A stretch of DNA of 34,387 nucleotides from Nitrospirota bacterium (lineage in GTDB: Bacteria; Nitrospirota; Thermodesulfovibrionia; Thermodesulfovibrionales; JdFR-88): positions 1 through 34,387 of the forward strand of contig JAKAMR010000015.1 in the NCBI GenBank assembly GCA_021812785.1, read 5' to 3'. The position numbers and the translations under genes were made by a program. A model generated the notes under the pieces. That model did no database searches. It was not told where the DNA came from and saw nothing but the letters and a program-made list of their open reading frames with translations. This document shows positions 1 through 7,798 of the stretch, piece after piece. Positions within the stretch are counted from its first letter, which is position 1. Every line of letters starts with the position of its first letter.

Positions 1-750
1 GGGGTGGTCACCAACGAGGTCAAGGACGCCCTGGCCAGCACCCTGGTGGCCCTTATAAACAAGGACTACGACCGGCTGATAGAAAGCTACTTCACCCTTG
101 GATATGTGCAGGAGGACGTTGACCCGGAGGTCTTCCGGCGGGAGTTCAAGTCCAAGCTTGCCGACCTGATTGAGCCCATGTACGGGCTTACGCTTGAGGA
201 AATAAACCTCCCTGAATACATGGAGGCGTTTCTGACGCTGGCCATGCGCCACAACCTGCGCATACCGGGGGAGTTGATGCTTATCAATAAATCAATGCTG
301 ATACTTGAGCACATAGGGCTGAAGCTTGACCCCTCGTTCGACTTCTTTGCCGCATCGGAGCCTTATGCCTCAAAGCTGTTGAAACAGAAATTCAGCCCCC
401 GGAATGTGCTTGGCAAGATGGGGGCGGAAGCGCAGGAAGTTGGAGAGCTTGCCTTTTATCTCCCCAGGTACGCGCATCAGATCATAAGAAAGACCATTAA
501 AAACGATATTCATATGAAGCTGCATCACCTGGGGCTTGAAAACCTGATAAAGGATATGGACCGGTCAACCAACCGCGTTGCCTTCGCCATGGTCGTCAGC
601 GCGATGATAATAAGCGGTTCCATAATGCATGCCATGCGGGTGCCGCCAACCGTCTTCGGCATCTCGGTGCTCGGGTTCCTCAGCTTTTTCTTTGCAGGCA
701 TATTCGGCATCTGGCTGGTTATATCGATCATCCGGTCCGGAAGGCTCTAG
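1..750 (+). CDS. UbiB/ABC1/AarF-family protein kinase-like, C-terminal part (5' truncated)
   Basis: The reading frame is open from the first base, so this is the 3' part of a gene that begins outside the window; about 249 codons are present. The C-terminus carries two adjacent hydrophobic segments (roughly residues 190-210 and 216-245) ending in WLVISIIRSGRL. Those paired helices and that ending are typical of bacterial UbiB/ABC1 atypical kinase-like ATPases, which support quinone biosynthesis at the inner membrane. The kinase motifs (KxGQ, ExD) would lie upstream and cannot be seen. The middle portion (MYGLTLEEI, LRIPGELMLINKSMLILEHIG) also matches the helical part of the family. The gene ends in TAG directly before a strong intrinsic terminator, so it closes its transcription unit. 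Family assignment is confident; which quinone it serves cannot be told. Confidence 0.85.
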   Translation, partial: GVVTNEVKDALASTLVALINKDYDRLIESYFTLGYVQEDVDPEVFRREFKSKLADLIEPMYGLTLEEINLPEYMEAFLTLAMRHNLRIPGELMLINKSMLILEHIGLKLDPSFDFFAASEPYASKLLKQKFSPRNVLGKMGAEAQEVGELAFYLPRYAHQIIRKTIKNDIHMKLHHLGLENLIKDMDRSTNRVAFAMVVSAMIISGSIMHAMRVPPTVFGISVLGFLSFFFAGIFGIWLVISIIRSGRL

Positions 751-757
751 AAGCCAG

Positions 758-799
758 AAAAAAAAGGAAACGGCCCGGTCCGGGCCGTTTCCTTTTTTT
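758..799. terminator. Bidirectional intrinsic terminator
   Basis: A perfect 13-bp inverted repeat (766-778 with 780-792, GC-rich at its tip) is flanked by an A-run (758-765) and a T-run (793-799), so it can terminate from either side. It starts 8 bases after the UbiB-family stop codon and faces the reverse-strand PilZ-like gene, so it can serve both converging genes. Confidence 0.92.
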
Positions 800-824
800 C
801 CACTGGAACTGAGACCACTTTTTT

Positions 825-863
825 CTCCCTCGCCTCCCTGGAGAAGGGGTAAGGGTGAGGGCG
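825..863. repeat. Imperfect palindromic intergenic element
   Basis: A C-rich half (ctccctcgcctccctgg) is followed by a G-rich half (ggggtaagggtgagggcgg). The layout resembles the dispersed CCCTCRCC...GGTGAGGG palindromes found between genes in many proteobacterial and environmental genomes. Only one copy lies in the window, so repeat status rests on resemblance. Confidence 0.35.
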
Positions 864-923
864 GTAAAGTAAACGGGTGGGGAAGCGGTCAGGTATTATT
901 CCTGCGTTTTCCCGTCCGGGCCT

Positions 924-1343
924 TCAAAACTTTCGGTCTCCTCGGCACATAACAAGGCCCCTGATGGTTCCTCCCCATTTTGCCCAAGCAATATGCCGGC
1001 CCTGTACAGGCCGGCGGCTATTTTTTTTACACCATATTACCGTGCCATGCTTTGGAATGTCCCATATCTTTCCGGAGTAAATGATGAAGCGGGAGCCTGA
1101 CTTCAGTGGTTTTTCACTGTAAATGCTCAATCCGGAATCGCTTGCGTTCACAGTGACGCATTCTATTGAATGGGCTGTTGGATTGGCGACTGACTGCGGC
1201 TGGTCTTCTTTTTCCGGTCTCCGGCCCTTTGTATCAACCCGAATATCGGACTCGAGTATCAGGTTGACCTGTTCAGTGACCATTTTTCTGTTTTCGGACC
1301 TCTTGGGTCCCGGCTTGGCAGAGCGGCTGTCGTCAGATTTCAA
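924..1343 (-). CDS. PilZ-domain-like protein, apparently frameshifted near the C-terminus
   Basis: The uninterrupted frame encodes 139 aa from a TTG start at 1343-1341, preceded on the reverse strand by a purine-rich AGAGGGGGAAG. Residues about 58-105 resemble a PilZ c-di-GMP-binding barrel: NASDSGL fits the (D/N)xSxxG motif and is followed by SEKPLKSGSRF and GTVIWCKK. The upstream RxxxR motif is not clear, so c-di-GMP binding is uncertain. After WCKK the sequence stops looking like PilZ. Removing one A from the A8 run (T8 at 1021-1028 on the plus strand) restores a PilZ-like ending, KKIAAGLYRAGILLG, and moves the stop to 896, giving about 148 aa. The cause could be a sequence error, transcriptional slippage or a real mutation. 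An alternative ATG lies at residue 21. The gene converges on the terminator at 758-799. Confidence 0.7.
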   Translation of the reverse strand: MKSDDSRSAKPGPKRSENRKMVTEQVNLILESDIRVDTKGRRPEKEDQPQSVANPTAHSIECVTVNASDSGLSIYSEKPLKSGSRFIIYSGKIWDIPKHGTVIWCKKNSRRPVQGRHIAWAKWGGTIRGLVMCRGDRKF

Positions 1344-1515
1344 GAAACTTCCCCCTCTGGTAGAATTTTCGCTGCCGTCTTATTGCGCCGCCGTCTTGTC
1401 TCCCCCGATCATTCTCGTTATCATTTTTTAATAATATTAGCTTTCTTATTATTAATAAAAACTATAAAAAAGCAAGGTTTTTTTTCATTTAAATCTTTGT
1501 AAATATTCACTTTCC

Positions 1516-1544
1516 TTGACTCAGTTTTGGATGCATGGTAGGTT
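1516..1544 (+). promoter_or_regulatory. Candidate sigma-70 promoter of the archease-rtcB operon
   Basis: TTGACT (1516-1521), a 17-bp spacer and TAGGTT (1539-1544) sit in an AT-rich stretch. The expected +1 falls at about 1551, which is the A of the archease ATG, so the transcript may be leaderless. The -35 is strong and the -10 is weak. Confidence 0.45.
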
Positions 1545-1550
1545 TGGCTT

Positions 1551-1979
1551 ATGAATTATGAGACTCTGGACATATCCGGGGACGCGGGCATCAGGGCCAG
1601 CGGAGGGAGTCTCCGGGAGGCCTTCGAGGCCGCGGCAACCGGCATGTACAGTCTCATTACCGATCCTGACGGCGTGCAAGAGTACCGGACCATCGAGGTG
1701 GCGGCGAGGGGTGAAAGCCTGGAGGGGCTCCTGGTTAGCTTTCTGAACGAGCTTGTATTTCATTTTGACGCGTACGGGTTCATAGGCAAACGGGTGGATA
1801 TAAAACAGATGGAGATGGAAAACACGGGCAGGGGCAGCCTTAAAGCGGATGTTTACGGGGAGCAGTTTGACCCGGTCAGGCATTCGAGGGGGCTTCTGAT
1901 AAAGGCGGCAACCTATCATGGGCTGGTGGTCGAAAAAAAAGACGGCCTCTGGAGCCTTGATGTGATCTTCGACATCTGA
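1551..1979 (+). CDS. Archease
   Basis: A 142-aa protein, the usual length for archease, the small metal-binding cofactor that speeds guanylylation and turnover of the RNA ligase RtcB. Family landmarks are the N-terminal DISGDAGIRASG with a conserved Asp, the LREAFEAAATGMYSLITD helix, and the C-terminal KAATYHGL ... WSLDVIFDI with acidic metal ligands. The start is fixed: an in-frame TAG lies at 1539-1541 with no alternative start between. There is no good Shine-Dalgarno sequence, and the predicted promoter would put +1 at the ATG. rtcB follows 20 bp downstream on the same strand, the classic archease-RtcB pairing, so the function is secure. Confidence 0.93.
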   Translation: MNYETLDISGDAGIRASGGSLREAFEAAATGMYSLITDPDGVQEYRTIEVAARGESLEGLLVSFLNELVFHFDAYGFIGKRVDIKQMEMENTGRGSLKADVYGEQFDPVRHSRGLLIKAATYHGLVVEKKDGLWSLDVIFDI

Positions 1980-1999
1980 ACAAAGGGGAGGCAACAGGA

Positions 2000-3445
2000 A
2001 TGGCTGTCCAAACGCTAAGGAGAATAGACGAATTCCGGATCGAGATACCGGAGACCTATGCCCCTGGGATGAAGGTCCCCGGCCTCATCTATCTGGACTC
2101 GGCGTTGGGCGCCGGGCTTGAGGAGCGGGCGATAAGGCAGGTGGCCAACGTCGCCATGTTGCCGGGGATAATAAAAGCCTCTCTGGCTATGCCGGACATT
2201 CACATGGGCTACGGGTTTGCGATAGGCGGGGTGGCAGCCTTCGGCCAGGAAGACGGGGTGATCTCTCCGGGCGGCGTGGGCTATGACATAAACTGCGGCG
2301 TGAGGCTTTTAAGGAGCGGCCTCAAGGCGGATACGGTTGTCCCCAGGCTCAGGGAGCTTTTAGGGGTTTTATATAATGAGGTCCCCTCAGGGGTTGGTTC
2401 CAAAGGCAAGCTCCGCCTTGAGGCGGGGGAGCTTGAAAAGGTCATGTCCATGGGAGCGCGCTGGGCCGCCGGCAAGGGGATGGGAGGCGCTTCGGATCTG
2501 GAACGGACAGAGTCCGGCGGAATGATGGAAGGGGCCGATCCTTCCCTGGTAAGCTTGAAGGCGCGCGAAAGGGGCCATTCCCAAATAGGCTCGCTGGGCA
2601 GTGGGAACCATTTTCTGGAGATACAGAAAGTGGACGAGATATATGACGAAAAGTCTGCCGCCAGGCTGGGTCTTTTCAAAGGGCAGGTCACTGTCATGAT
2701 ACACACCGGGTCCAGGGGGTTTGGGCACCAGGTCTGCACGGATTTCCTGGAAGTGATGGAACGGGCCGTCAAGAAATATGGCATAGTCCTGCCTGACAGG
2801 GAGCTTGCCTGCGCCCCTATAAATTCCAAAGAGGCCAGGGACTATCTTGGCGCCATGCGGGCGGCCGCAAATTATGCCTGGGCCAACCGGCATGCCATCA
2901 TGCACTGGACCAGGGAGGCCTTTATGAAGGTATTGGGCGTAGGGCCAAAGGATTTGGGAATGGAGATGGTTTACGATGTGGCCCACAACGTGGCAAAAAT
3001 GGAAGAGCACCTGGTGGAAGGACGTAAGATGAAGCTGGCAGTGCACAGGAAAGGGGCCACCAGGGCCTTTCCGCCTGGCCATCCAGAGCTCCCGGCCATA
3101 TACAAGGAGACCGGCCAGCCTGTGCTTGTGCCCGGGGACATGGGGAGGGCCTCTTTCGTTCTGCTTGGCACCCAAAAGGCGATGGAGGAGACATGGGGCT
3201 CCACCTGCCACGGGGCGGGAAGGTTGCTTTCAAGGCATGAGGCCATAAGACGTGCAAGGGGAAGGTCCATTTACAGGGAACTCGAAGACAGGGGAATAAT
3301 CGTCATGTCGGCCGGAAAGCAGACGCTTGCCGAAGAGATGCCGGATGCTTACAAGGATATCTCGAATGTGGTGGACGTGGTGCACAGGGCAGGGCTTTCG
3401 ACGAAAGTGGCCAGGCTTGTGCCCATGGGTGTTGTGAAGGGATAG
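2000..3445 (+). CDS. rtcB: RNA-splicing/repair ligase RtcB
   Basis: A 481-aa protein of full family length. RtcB joins RNA ends bearing 2',3'-cyclic phosphate or 3'-phosphate to 5'-OH ends, using GTP and Mn2+ through a guanylylated histidine. Motifs in order: DIHMGYGFAIGGV (66-78), GGVGYDINCG (91-100, metal ligands including Cys99), GSGNHFLEIQ, MIHTGSRGFGHQV, DVAHN, HRKGATRAFPPG, GDMGRASFVLLGT (379-391) and TCHGAGR (402-408), whose His404 matches the guanylylated His of archaeal RtcB. The C-terminus ends in KG as usual. A clear ribosome-binding site (GGGGAGG, 1985-1991) precedes the ATG. It is flanked by archease 20 bp upstream and a macrodomain gene 10 bp downstream, so the three very likely share a transcript. 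The likely role is tRNA or other RNA repair. Confidence 0.97.
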   Translation: MAVQTLRRIDEFRIEIPETYAPGMKVPGLIYLDSALGAGLEERAIRQVANVAMLPGIIKASLAMPDIHMGYGFAIGGVAAFGQEDGVISPGGVGYDINCGVRLLRSGLKADTVVPRLRELLGVLYNEVPSGVGSKGKLRLEAGELEKVMSMGARWAAGKGMGGASDLERTESGGMMEGADPSLVSLKARERGHSQIGSLGSGNHFLEIQKVDEIYDEKSAARLGLFKGQVTVMIHTGSRGFGHQVCTDFLEVMERAVKKYGIVLPDRELACAPINSKEARDYLGAMRAAANYAWANRHAIMHWTREAFMKVLGVGPKDLGMEMVYDVAHNVAKMEEHLVEGRKMKLAVHRKGATRAFPPGHPELPAIYKETGQPVLVPGDMGRASFVLLGTQKAMEETWGSTCHGAGRLLSRHEAIRRARGRSIYRELEDRGIIVMSAGKQTLAEEMPDAYKDISNVVDVVHRAGLSTKVARLVPMGVVKG

Positions 3446-3455
3446 ACAGGCGGGA

Positions 3456-3998
3456 ATGAAAGCCATTGCGCAATATTCCGAAAACGGAAAAACGCTAAGG
3501 GCGGTAGAAGGCGATATCACTGAAAGAGATGTGGACGCTATCGTGAATGCGGCAAACAGCCGTCTTCAGCATGGGGGTGGCGTTGCCGGGGCGATAGTGA
3601 GAAAAGGGGGCTTGAGCATCCAGGAAGAAAGCGACAGGGTAGGTCCTGTCCCCGTGGGCGGTGCCGCGCTAACCGGGGCCGGCAGGCTCCCTGCCAAAGC
3701 TGTGATACATGCGGTAGGGCCAAGAATGGGTGAAGGCGGAGAGGACGAAAAACTTGAAAGCGCGGTATTCTCCGCTCTCGCGCTGGCCTCCGCGAAGTCC
3801 TTCAAAAGCATTGCCATGCCCGCCATAAGCAGCGGCATTTTCGGTTTCCCCAAGGACAGATGCGCCAGAATCCTTGTGAGGTCTGCCCTCCGCTTCATCC
3901 GTGATAACCCGGCTACTACCCTTGAGACAATTGAATTCTGCCTTTTTGACAGGAAAACTTCCGGCTATTTTCAGTCGGAGATAGAGCAGCTAGGCTAA
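3456..3998 (+). CDS. Macrodomain (ADP-ribose / ADP-ribosyl processing) protein
   Basis: A 180-aa single-domain protein. Macrodomain motifs are complete: VEGDIT (18-23), IVNAANSRLQHGGGVAGAIVRKGG (29-52, adenosine and distal-ribose loops) and MPAISSGIFGFP (about 121-132, phosphate-binding loop). Known bacterial relatives hydrolyse O-acetyl-ADP-ribose, ADP-ribose-1''-phosphate or ADP-ribosyl modifications. The catalytic-type Asn and the GGGVAGAI loop suggest an active MacroD-type enzyme rather than a pure binder. The GGCGGG ribosome-binding site and the 10-bp gap from rtcB place it in the archease-rtcB operon. Processing nucleotide products of RNA-end repair is inference from position. No terminator is evident after it. 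Confidence 0.9.
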   Translation: MKAIAQYSENGKTLRAVEGDITERDVDAIVNAANSRLQHGGGVAGAIVRKGGLSIQEESDRVGPVPVGGAALTGAGRLPAKAVIHAVGPRMGEGGEDEKLESAVFSALALASAKSFKSIAMPAISSGIFGFPKDRCARILVRSALRFIRDNPATTLETIEFCLFDRKTSGYFQSEIEQLG

Positions 3999-4083
3999 AA
4001 AAACAATCGCTAGCGCGACAGCCGCTTTGTCCGGCGATATTTATCGAGCTGAGACACTAAATTTTACATTTTTACGTTCGAAA

Positions 4084-4189
4084 ATTCGTCACTTTTTGCC
4101 CACTATTCATTTTATGCCTGCGCGGGCATCGGATGTGAGGACCTTTTTTATTTACCGTATTCGCTCACTTTTTGCTCGCTATGCATTTT
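4084..4189 (+). repeat. Pair of imperfect ~30-bp direct repeats in an AT-rich leader
   Basis: attcgtcactttttgccc... (4084-4113) and attcgctcactttttgctc... (4159-4189) match at most positions and are 75 bp apart. They lie in the AT-rich 238-bp gap between the macrodomain and NifU-like genes. That gap otherwise shows only a candidate promoter. The role of the repeats is unknown. Confidence 0.5.
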
Positions 4190-4193
4190 TCCC

Positions 4194-4222
4194 TTGCAAA
4201 AATAAGTATTATTTTTTAATAT
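4194..4222 (+). promoter_or_regulatory. Candidate promoter of the nifU-like/amidase pair
   Basis: TTGCAA (4194-4199), a 17-bp spacer and TAATAT (4217-4222) put +1 near 4229, only about 8 bases before the ATG at 4237. No Shine-Dalgarno sequence lies between. Each hexamer matches consensus at 4 of 6 positions. Confidence 0.35.
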
Positions 4223-4236
4223 CTGTTCAAATATAT

Positions 4237-4476
4237 ATGGAAAACAGCGTGTTAAGAGATAAACTTGAAGCAACGCTTGAGAAAATACGCCAGGGGCTGA
4301 AGTCTGAAGGCGGGGACATAGAGCTGGTTGATATCAAGGGAGGGGTCGTTTACGTGCGGCTCAAGGGGGCTTGCGAAGGGTGCCCCATGTCAATGCTCAC
4401 GATGAAAAATTGGGTGGAGTCCACTTTTAAAAAAGAATTGCCGGAGTTGAAAATATCTCAAGTGAAGGCGGTATGA
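4237..4476 (+). CDS. NifU C-terminal domain (Nfu-type) iron-sulfur scaffold protein
   Basis: A 79-aa protein that is a single NifU_N/C-type C-terminal domain: RDKLEATLEKIRQGLKSEGGDIELVDI, then VVYVRLKGACEGCPMS. The CxxC pair (Cys46, Cys49) is the one that holds a labile [4Fe-4S] cluster in Nfu proteins, and MLTMKNWVESTFKKELPEL is the family's last helix. The small size matches standalone Nfu scaffolds that pass clusters to apoproteins. The frame is open upstream to 4027, but that part is AT-rich and unlike any Nfu protein, so ATG 4237 is chosen; GTG 4249 is also possible. There is no Shine-Dalgarno sequence. The stop overlaps the next ATG by four bases, so translation is probably coupled. Confidence 0.9.
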   Translation: MENSVLRDKLEATLEKIRQGLKSEGGDIELVDIKGGVVYVRLKGACEGCPMSMLTMKNWVESTFKKELPELKISQVKAV

Positions 4477-6032
4477 AGGGAAGGACTTTTTCATTTTTAT
4501 TTTTATTTTTTCCGGCTATCTTTCTTTCGTTTTCCCCGGGACTAAAGCCCGCCATGGGCTGCGAGCTTAAGGACGTAAAGATATCCTCAGAAACTGGGCG
4601 CGCCGAATGTGTACTTGTGACCAGCGGCAAGGTGGATTTCCAGGAGCACGCCCTTTCCAAGCCCCAACGGGTTTACGTGGACCTTTTGGGCTCAAACCTG
4701 AAAAGGGGTCTTTCCCGGATTTTGCAAAGGAGACTCAAGGCCGGAGGCATTGTAAGCGCGGTAAGAGTGGCGCAGTTCGATCGAAGGACCGTAAGGGTTG
4801 TTTTTGAATTCAATAGCACGCCGAATGTAAGCATAACGAGGCCTTCCGGCAAAAAAAATTCAGGTCTTGTCCTTGATTTCTCCGAAGGGTTCAATGGGGA
4901 TGAGAGTAAAGCCGCAAGCCATCCCGGCGCAGGACTCTCTGTTGAGCCAGGACCCTCTGTTAAGTCAGGACGTTCTGAGATCGCCGCTCAGATCAACCGG
5001 ATAAGAACAGATGTCTTGAACGGCTTGTCCGGCGCGCCCTCCCACGAGTTGCCTTCGGCGCTGGCAGTTAATCGAAGGGGCGGCTCCGCAAAAGAGAAAG
5101 AGATATACGGTGCATTGGCAAAAAAAGTTGCACCTTCAGCCTCCGCATCATTCGTCAATAATACTGCCCCGGCCTTAAAAAACGGAAACAGAAATAATGT
5201 CCTGGCCTCTGTTTCTGATGTCAGGCGGCGGAAGCCGTCGGAAGACGAAAGAGGCGGGCCGTTCCCCTTTAATAAATGGCGCGTAGTGATAGATCCCGGC
5301 CACGGCGGGAAAGACCCCGGCACAAGCGGCACGGACGGCCAGCACGAAAAGCAATACACCCTTGCCATCGCCAGAAGGCTGGCCGGCATTCTAGGCAAGG
5401 ATCCCCATTATGAGGTCTTCCTCACACGGGACAAGGACAAGTTCATTACCCTGGACAACAGGACACTCATGGCCAACAGGGTCCAGGCGGATATCTTCGT
5501 ATCGATACACATAAATTGGAGCTCGGATTCCGCCACGCGGGGGATAACCACATATTTTCTGAATTGGACGAATGATGCCGAGGCAAACAGGGTTGCGGCC
5601 AGGGAAAACCAGATATCCATGAAAAGGCAGAAGCAGGCCAGATCGCAGCTTGGCTATATCCTTGCCTCTCTTCAGCTTGAGGGCAAAAGGGACGGTTCTT
5701 TAAGGCTTGCAAACTATATTGAGAATTCCGTAAGCTCTTACGTCCGTGAGTATCATCCCAACGAGCCTGGCCTGGGCGTAAAAGAGGCCCTTTTCTATGT
5801 GCTTGTGGGCGATAAAATGCCTGCTGCGCTGGTGGAGGTCTCCTTTCTCTCCAATCCCAAAGACGAGGAGCTACTTGAGGAGCGCTCTTATATCGATGAG
5901 GTCGCACAGGGTATAGCGGATGGCATCGGCGATTATTTCAGGAGCGTTCCCGTGAGGGCCCTCCGCGCCATGGCCCAAAGTCAAATATACAAAAGCAATG
6001 AAAAAGGAAAAACCCGGGAACCGGGGGCCTGA
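4473..6032 (+). CDS. N-acetylmuramoyl-L-alanine amidase (AMIN + Amidase_3, AmiC-like)
   Basis: A 519-aa secreted enzyme predicted to cleave the MurNAc-L-Ala bond of peptidoglycan in the periplasm. A signal peptide covers about residues 1-30. An AMIN domain (about 30-140) follows, which targets such enzymes to septal wall or pole. A Ser/Ala/Pro-rich linker (about 140-265) leads to the zinc amidase domain. Zinc ligands are His277 in DPGHGG, Glu292 in QHEKQ and His346 in SIHIN; the catalytic Glu455 lies in ALVEVSFLSN. All are present, so it should be active. The ATG overlaps the Nfu stop (ATGA) with GAAGGCGG upstream. The next two genes also look able to act on wall peptides or D-amino acid products, which suggests murein turnover. 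Confidence 0.92.
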   Translation: MKGRTFSFLFLFFPAIFLSFSPGLKPAMGCELKDVKISSETGRAECVLVTSGKVDFQEHALSKPQRVYVDLLGSNLKRGLSRILQRRLKAGGIVSAVRVAQFDRRTVRVVFEFNSTPNVSITRPSGKKNSGLVLDFSEGFNGDESKAASHPGAGLSVEPGPSVKSGRSEIAAQINRIRTDVLNGLSGAPSHELPSALAVNRRGGSAKEKEIYGALAKKVAPSASASFVNNTAPALKNGNRNNVLASVSDVRRRKPSEDERGGPFPFNKWRVVIDPGHGGKDPGTSGTDGQHEKQYTLAIARRLAGILGKDPHYEVFLTRDKDKFITLDNRTLMANRVQADIFVSIHINWSSDSATRGITTYFLNWTNDAEANRVAARENQISMKRQKQARSQLGYILASLQLEGKRDGSLRLANYIENSVSSYVREYHPNEPGLGVKEALFYVLVGDKMPAALVEVSFLSNPKDEELLEERSYIDEVAQGIADGIGDYFRSVPVRALRAMAQSQIYKSNEKGKTREPGA

Positions 6033-6133
6033 CGTTTTTTTATTTCTATTTTTTGACCCGGTGCGCTGATACTGTAAAAACAAAAACATAAATAAAGCAG
6101 AGCAAAAGCAAAAGAAAGCAAAACTAAAGCCTC

Positions 6134-7735
6134 GTGAAAAAATTCGATATCCTCATATCAGGCGGTGCTGTCTATGACGGAAGCGGACAGCCGCCGGTGG
6201 AAGCTGACGTCGGCATCTCCCAGGGGCACATATCATTGGTTGGCGGGGCGCGCGGGGGAGATGCATCATTCGTTATTGACGCAAAGGGGCTTTGCGTCTC
6301 GCCGGGGTTCATAGACACTCACAGCCATTCCGATTTCACTCTGCTTGCGGACCCCCTTGCGGCGGAGGGGAAGCTTTTCCAGGGCGTCACCTGTGAGATA
6401 AACGGCAACTGCGGACTTTCGGGAGGGCCTATCGCCGGCGCGGCCAGGCAGCAAAGGGAAAGCGACCTTTTGGAATACGGGATAACCGAGCGTTGGGAGA
6501 GCATGGGGCAGTATCTGGATATCCTGGAAAAGCGCCGCCTCCTCATGAATTCTGCCACCCTCACAGGTCACGGTAATCTGAGGGCCTCCGTAATGGGATA
6601 CGCGGACCGGGAGCCCTCGAATGACGAGCTGAACGCCATGGCCGCCCATCTGGAGGAGTCCCTGCGGGCAGGGGCCATCGGCCTTTCGACCGGCCTTATT
6701 TATCCGCCCGGGGCGTACAGCCGCACGGAAGAGCTCGTGAGGCTGGCGCAGGCGGGCAGGAGGGTATATGACAACTTCATTTACACAACCCATTTAAGAA
6801 GCGAGGGAGACAACCTTATCGAGGCGCTCGGGGAGGCCATAACCATCGGAAAGGCGGCGGGGCGTCTGCAGGTCTCCCATATGAAAACGGCGGGACGGCG
6901 GAACTGGGGCAAGATATCGGAGGCTATAGGAACGATGGAGGATGCCAGGGCCTCCGGACTGAGGGCCACTGCGGACCGTTATCCCTATACCGCCGCGTCA
7001 ACGGACCTGGACACTATACTGCCGGCGTGGGCGTATGAGGGGGGCTCACAGGCCGAGCTTGCCAGGCTAAGGGATCCGGCGGCGCTCAGGAAGATATCAG
7101 ACGAGATCAAAAAAGTCAAAGACTCTCCTTACTGGGAAAGCGTCTACATAGCCTCCACCCCCAATAAGGAAGACAGCTGGATGGAGGGCAAAAACCTGGC
7201 TGAAATAGCAGGCGCGCTTGGGGAAAAACAAAAAACCCCTCTCGATGTGCTTTTTCACATCCTGATAAGGGGCGAGGTGCGGGTGCAGGCCATATTCCAC
7301 AGCATGAACGAGGACAACCTGCGCCGCCTGTACGAATTGCCGTGGGTGATGGTGGGCTCAGACAGCTCGGCACGTTCGTTTTCCGGGCCAAGCGCAAAGG
7401 GCAAGCCTCATCCCAGGGCCTTTGGAACCTTTCCCCGCTTCCTGAAAAGGTATACAATTGAAGAGAGACTCATGAGCTTGGAAGAGGCGGTAAGAAAGAT
7501 CACCTCTCTTCCGGCGGACACCTTCGGACTCTCCGGAAGGGGAATGATAAAAGAAGGATTTGTGGCCGATATAGCCGTGTTTGACGCCGGGCGGATAGCG
7601 GATACCGCAACCTTCGAGGAGCCATTTCAAAAGGCGCGGGGGGTTGAGCATCTGCTTGTGAACGGCAATGCGGTAATAACAGGGGGCGTTCTCACGGGAA
7701 GGCGGCCCGGCAGGGTCTTGAGAAAGGGCAAATAA
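6134..7735 (+). CDS. N-acyl-D-amino-acid deacylase / D-aminoacylase family amidohydrolase
   Basis: A 533-aa amidohydrolase-superfamily protein that would release D-amino acids from N-acyl-D-amino acids. Metal and active-site residues of the D-aminoacylase group are visible: His63 and His65 in DTHSHSD, Cys93 in NGNCG, His220 in THLRSEG, His249 in SHMKTAG and Asp410 in VGSDSSA. The C-terminal RGMIKEGFVADIAVFD and VEHLLVNGNAVITGG are typical of the small beta domain. The start is GTG 6134, preceded by a purine-rich leader with no clear Shine-Dalgarno sequence. There is no signal peptide, so it should be cytoplasmic. Its place between a murein amidase and a gamma-glutamyl hydrolase suggests recycling of D-amino-acid-containing peptides, but D-glutamate or D-aspartate specificity, or a dihydroorotase-like substrate, cannot be excluded. 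Confidence 0.87.
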   Translation: MKKFDILISGGAVYDGSGQPPVEADVGISQGHISLVGGARGGDASFVIDAKGLCVSPGFIDTHSHSDFTLLADPLAAEGKLFQGVTCEINGNCGLSGGPIAGAARQQRESDLLEYGITERWESMGQYLDILEKRRLLMNSATLTGHGNLRASVMGYADREPSNDELNAMAAHLEESLRAGAIGLSTGLIYPPGAYSRTEELVRLAQAGRRVYDNFIYTTHLRSEGDNLIEALGEAITIGKAAGRLQVSHMKTAGRRNWGKISEAIGTMEDARASGLRATADRYPYTAASTDLDTILPAWAYEGGSQAELARLRDPAALRKISDEIKKVKDSPYWESVYIASTPNKEDSWMEGKNLAEIAGALGEKQKTPLDVLFHILIRGEVRVQAIFHSMNEDNLRRLYELPWVMVGSDSSARSFSGPSAKGKPHPRAFGTFPRFLKRYTIEERLMSLEEAVRKITSLPADTFGLSGRGMIKEGFVADIAVFDAGRIADTATFEEPFQKARGVEHLLVNGNAVITGGVLTGRRPGRVLRKGK

Positions 7736-7798
7736 AGGACGGCCGCACTATTTTTTTATTTTCAGTCCTGCCGCGGCAAAAAATCAAAAAATAAAAAC

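Noticed and set aside
996..1028. Plus-strand hairpin followed by T8 that resembles an intrinsic terminator
   Set aside because: It lies inside the PilZ-like gene, six bases separate the stem from the T-run, and no plus-strand gene upstream needs it after the strong terminator at 758-799. It is described with the frameshift instead.
2387..3211. Long reverse-strand open frame opposite rtcB
   Set aside because: It is the shadow of a strongly conserved rtcB gene, with no domain likeness and Pro/Gly/His-rich composition typical of antisense frames in GC-rich genes.
4027..4236. N-terminal extension of the NifU-like frame
   Set aside because: The extra 70 residues are Phe/Arg-rich, come from an AT-rich repeat region and resemble no Nfu protein. 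A candidate promoter lies within this stretch.
6010..6062. Terminator after the murein amidase gene
   Set aside because: Short CCCGG/CCGGG and ACCGGG/CCCGGT pairings exist, but none has a compact stem directly before a T-run.
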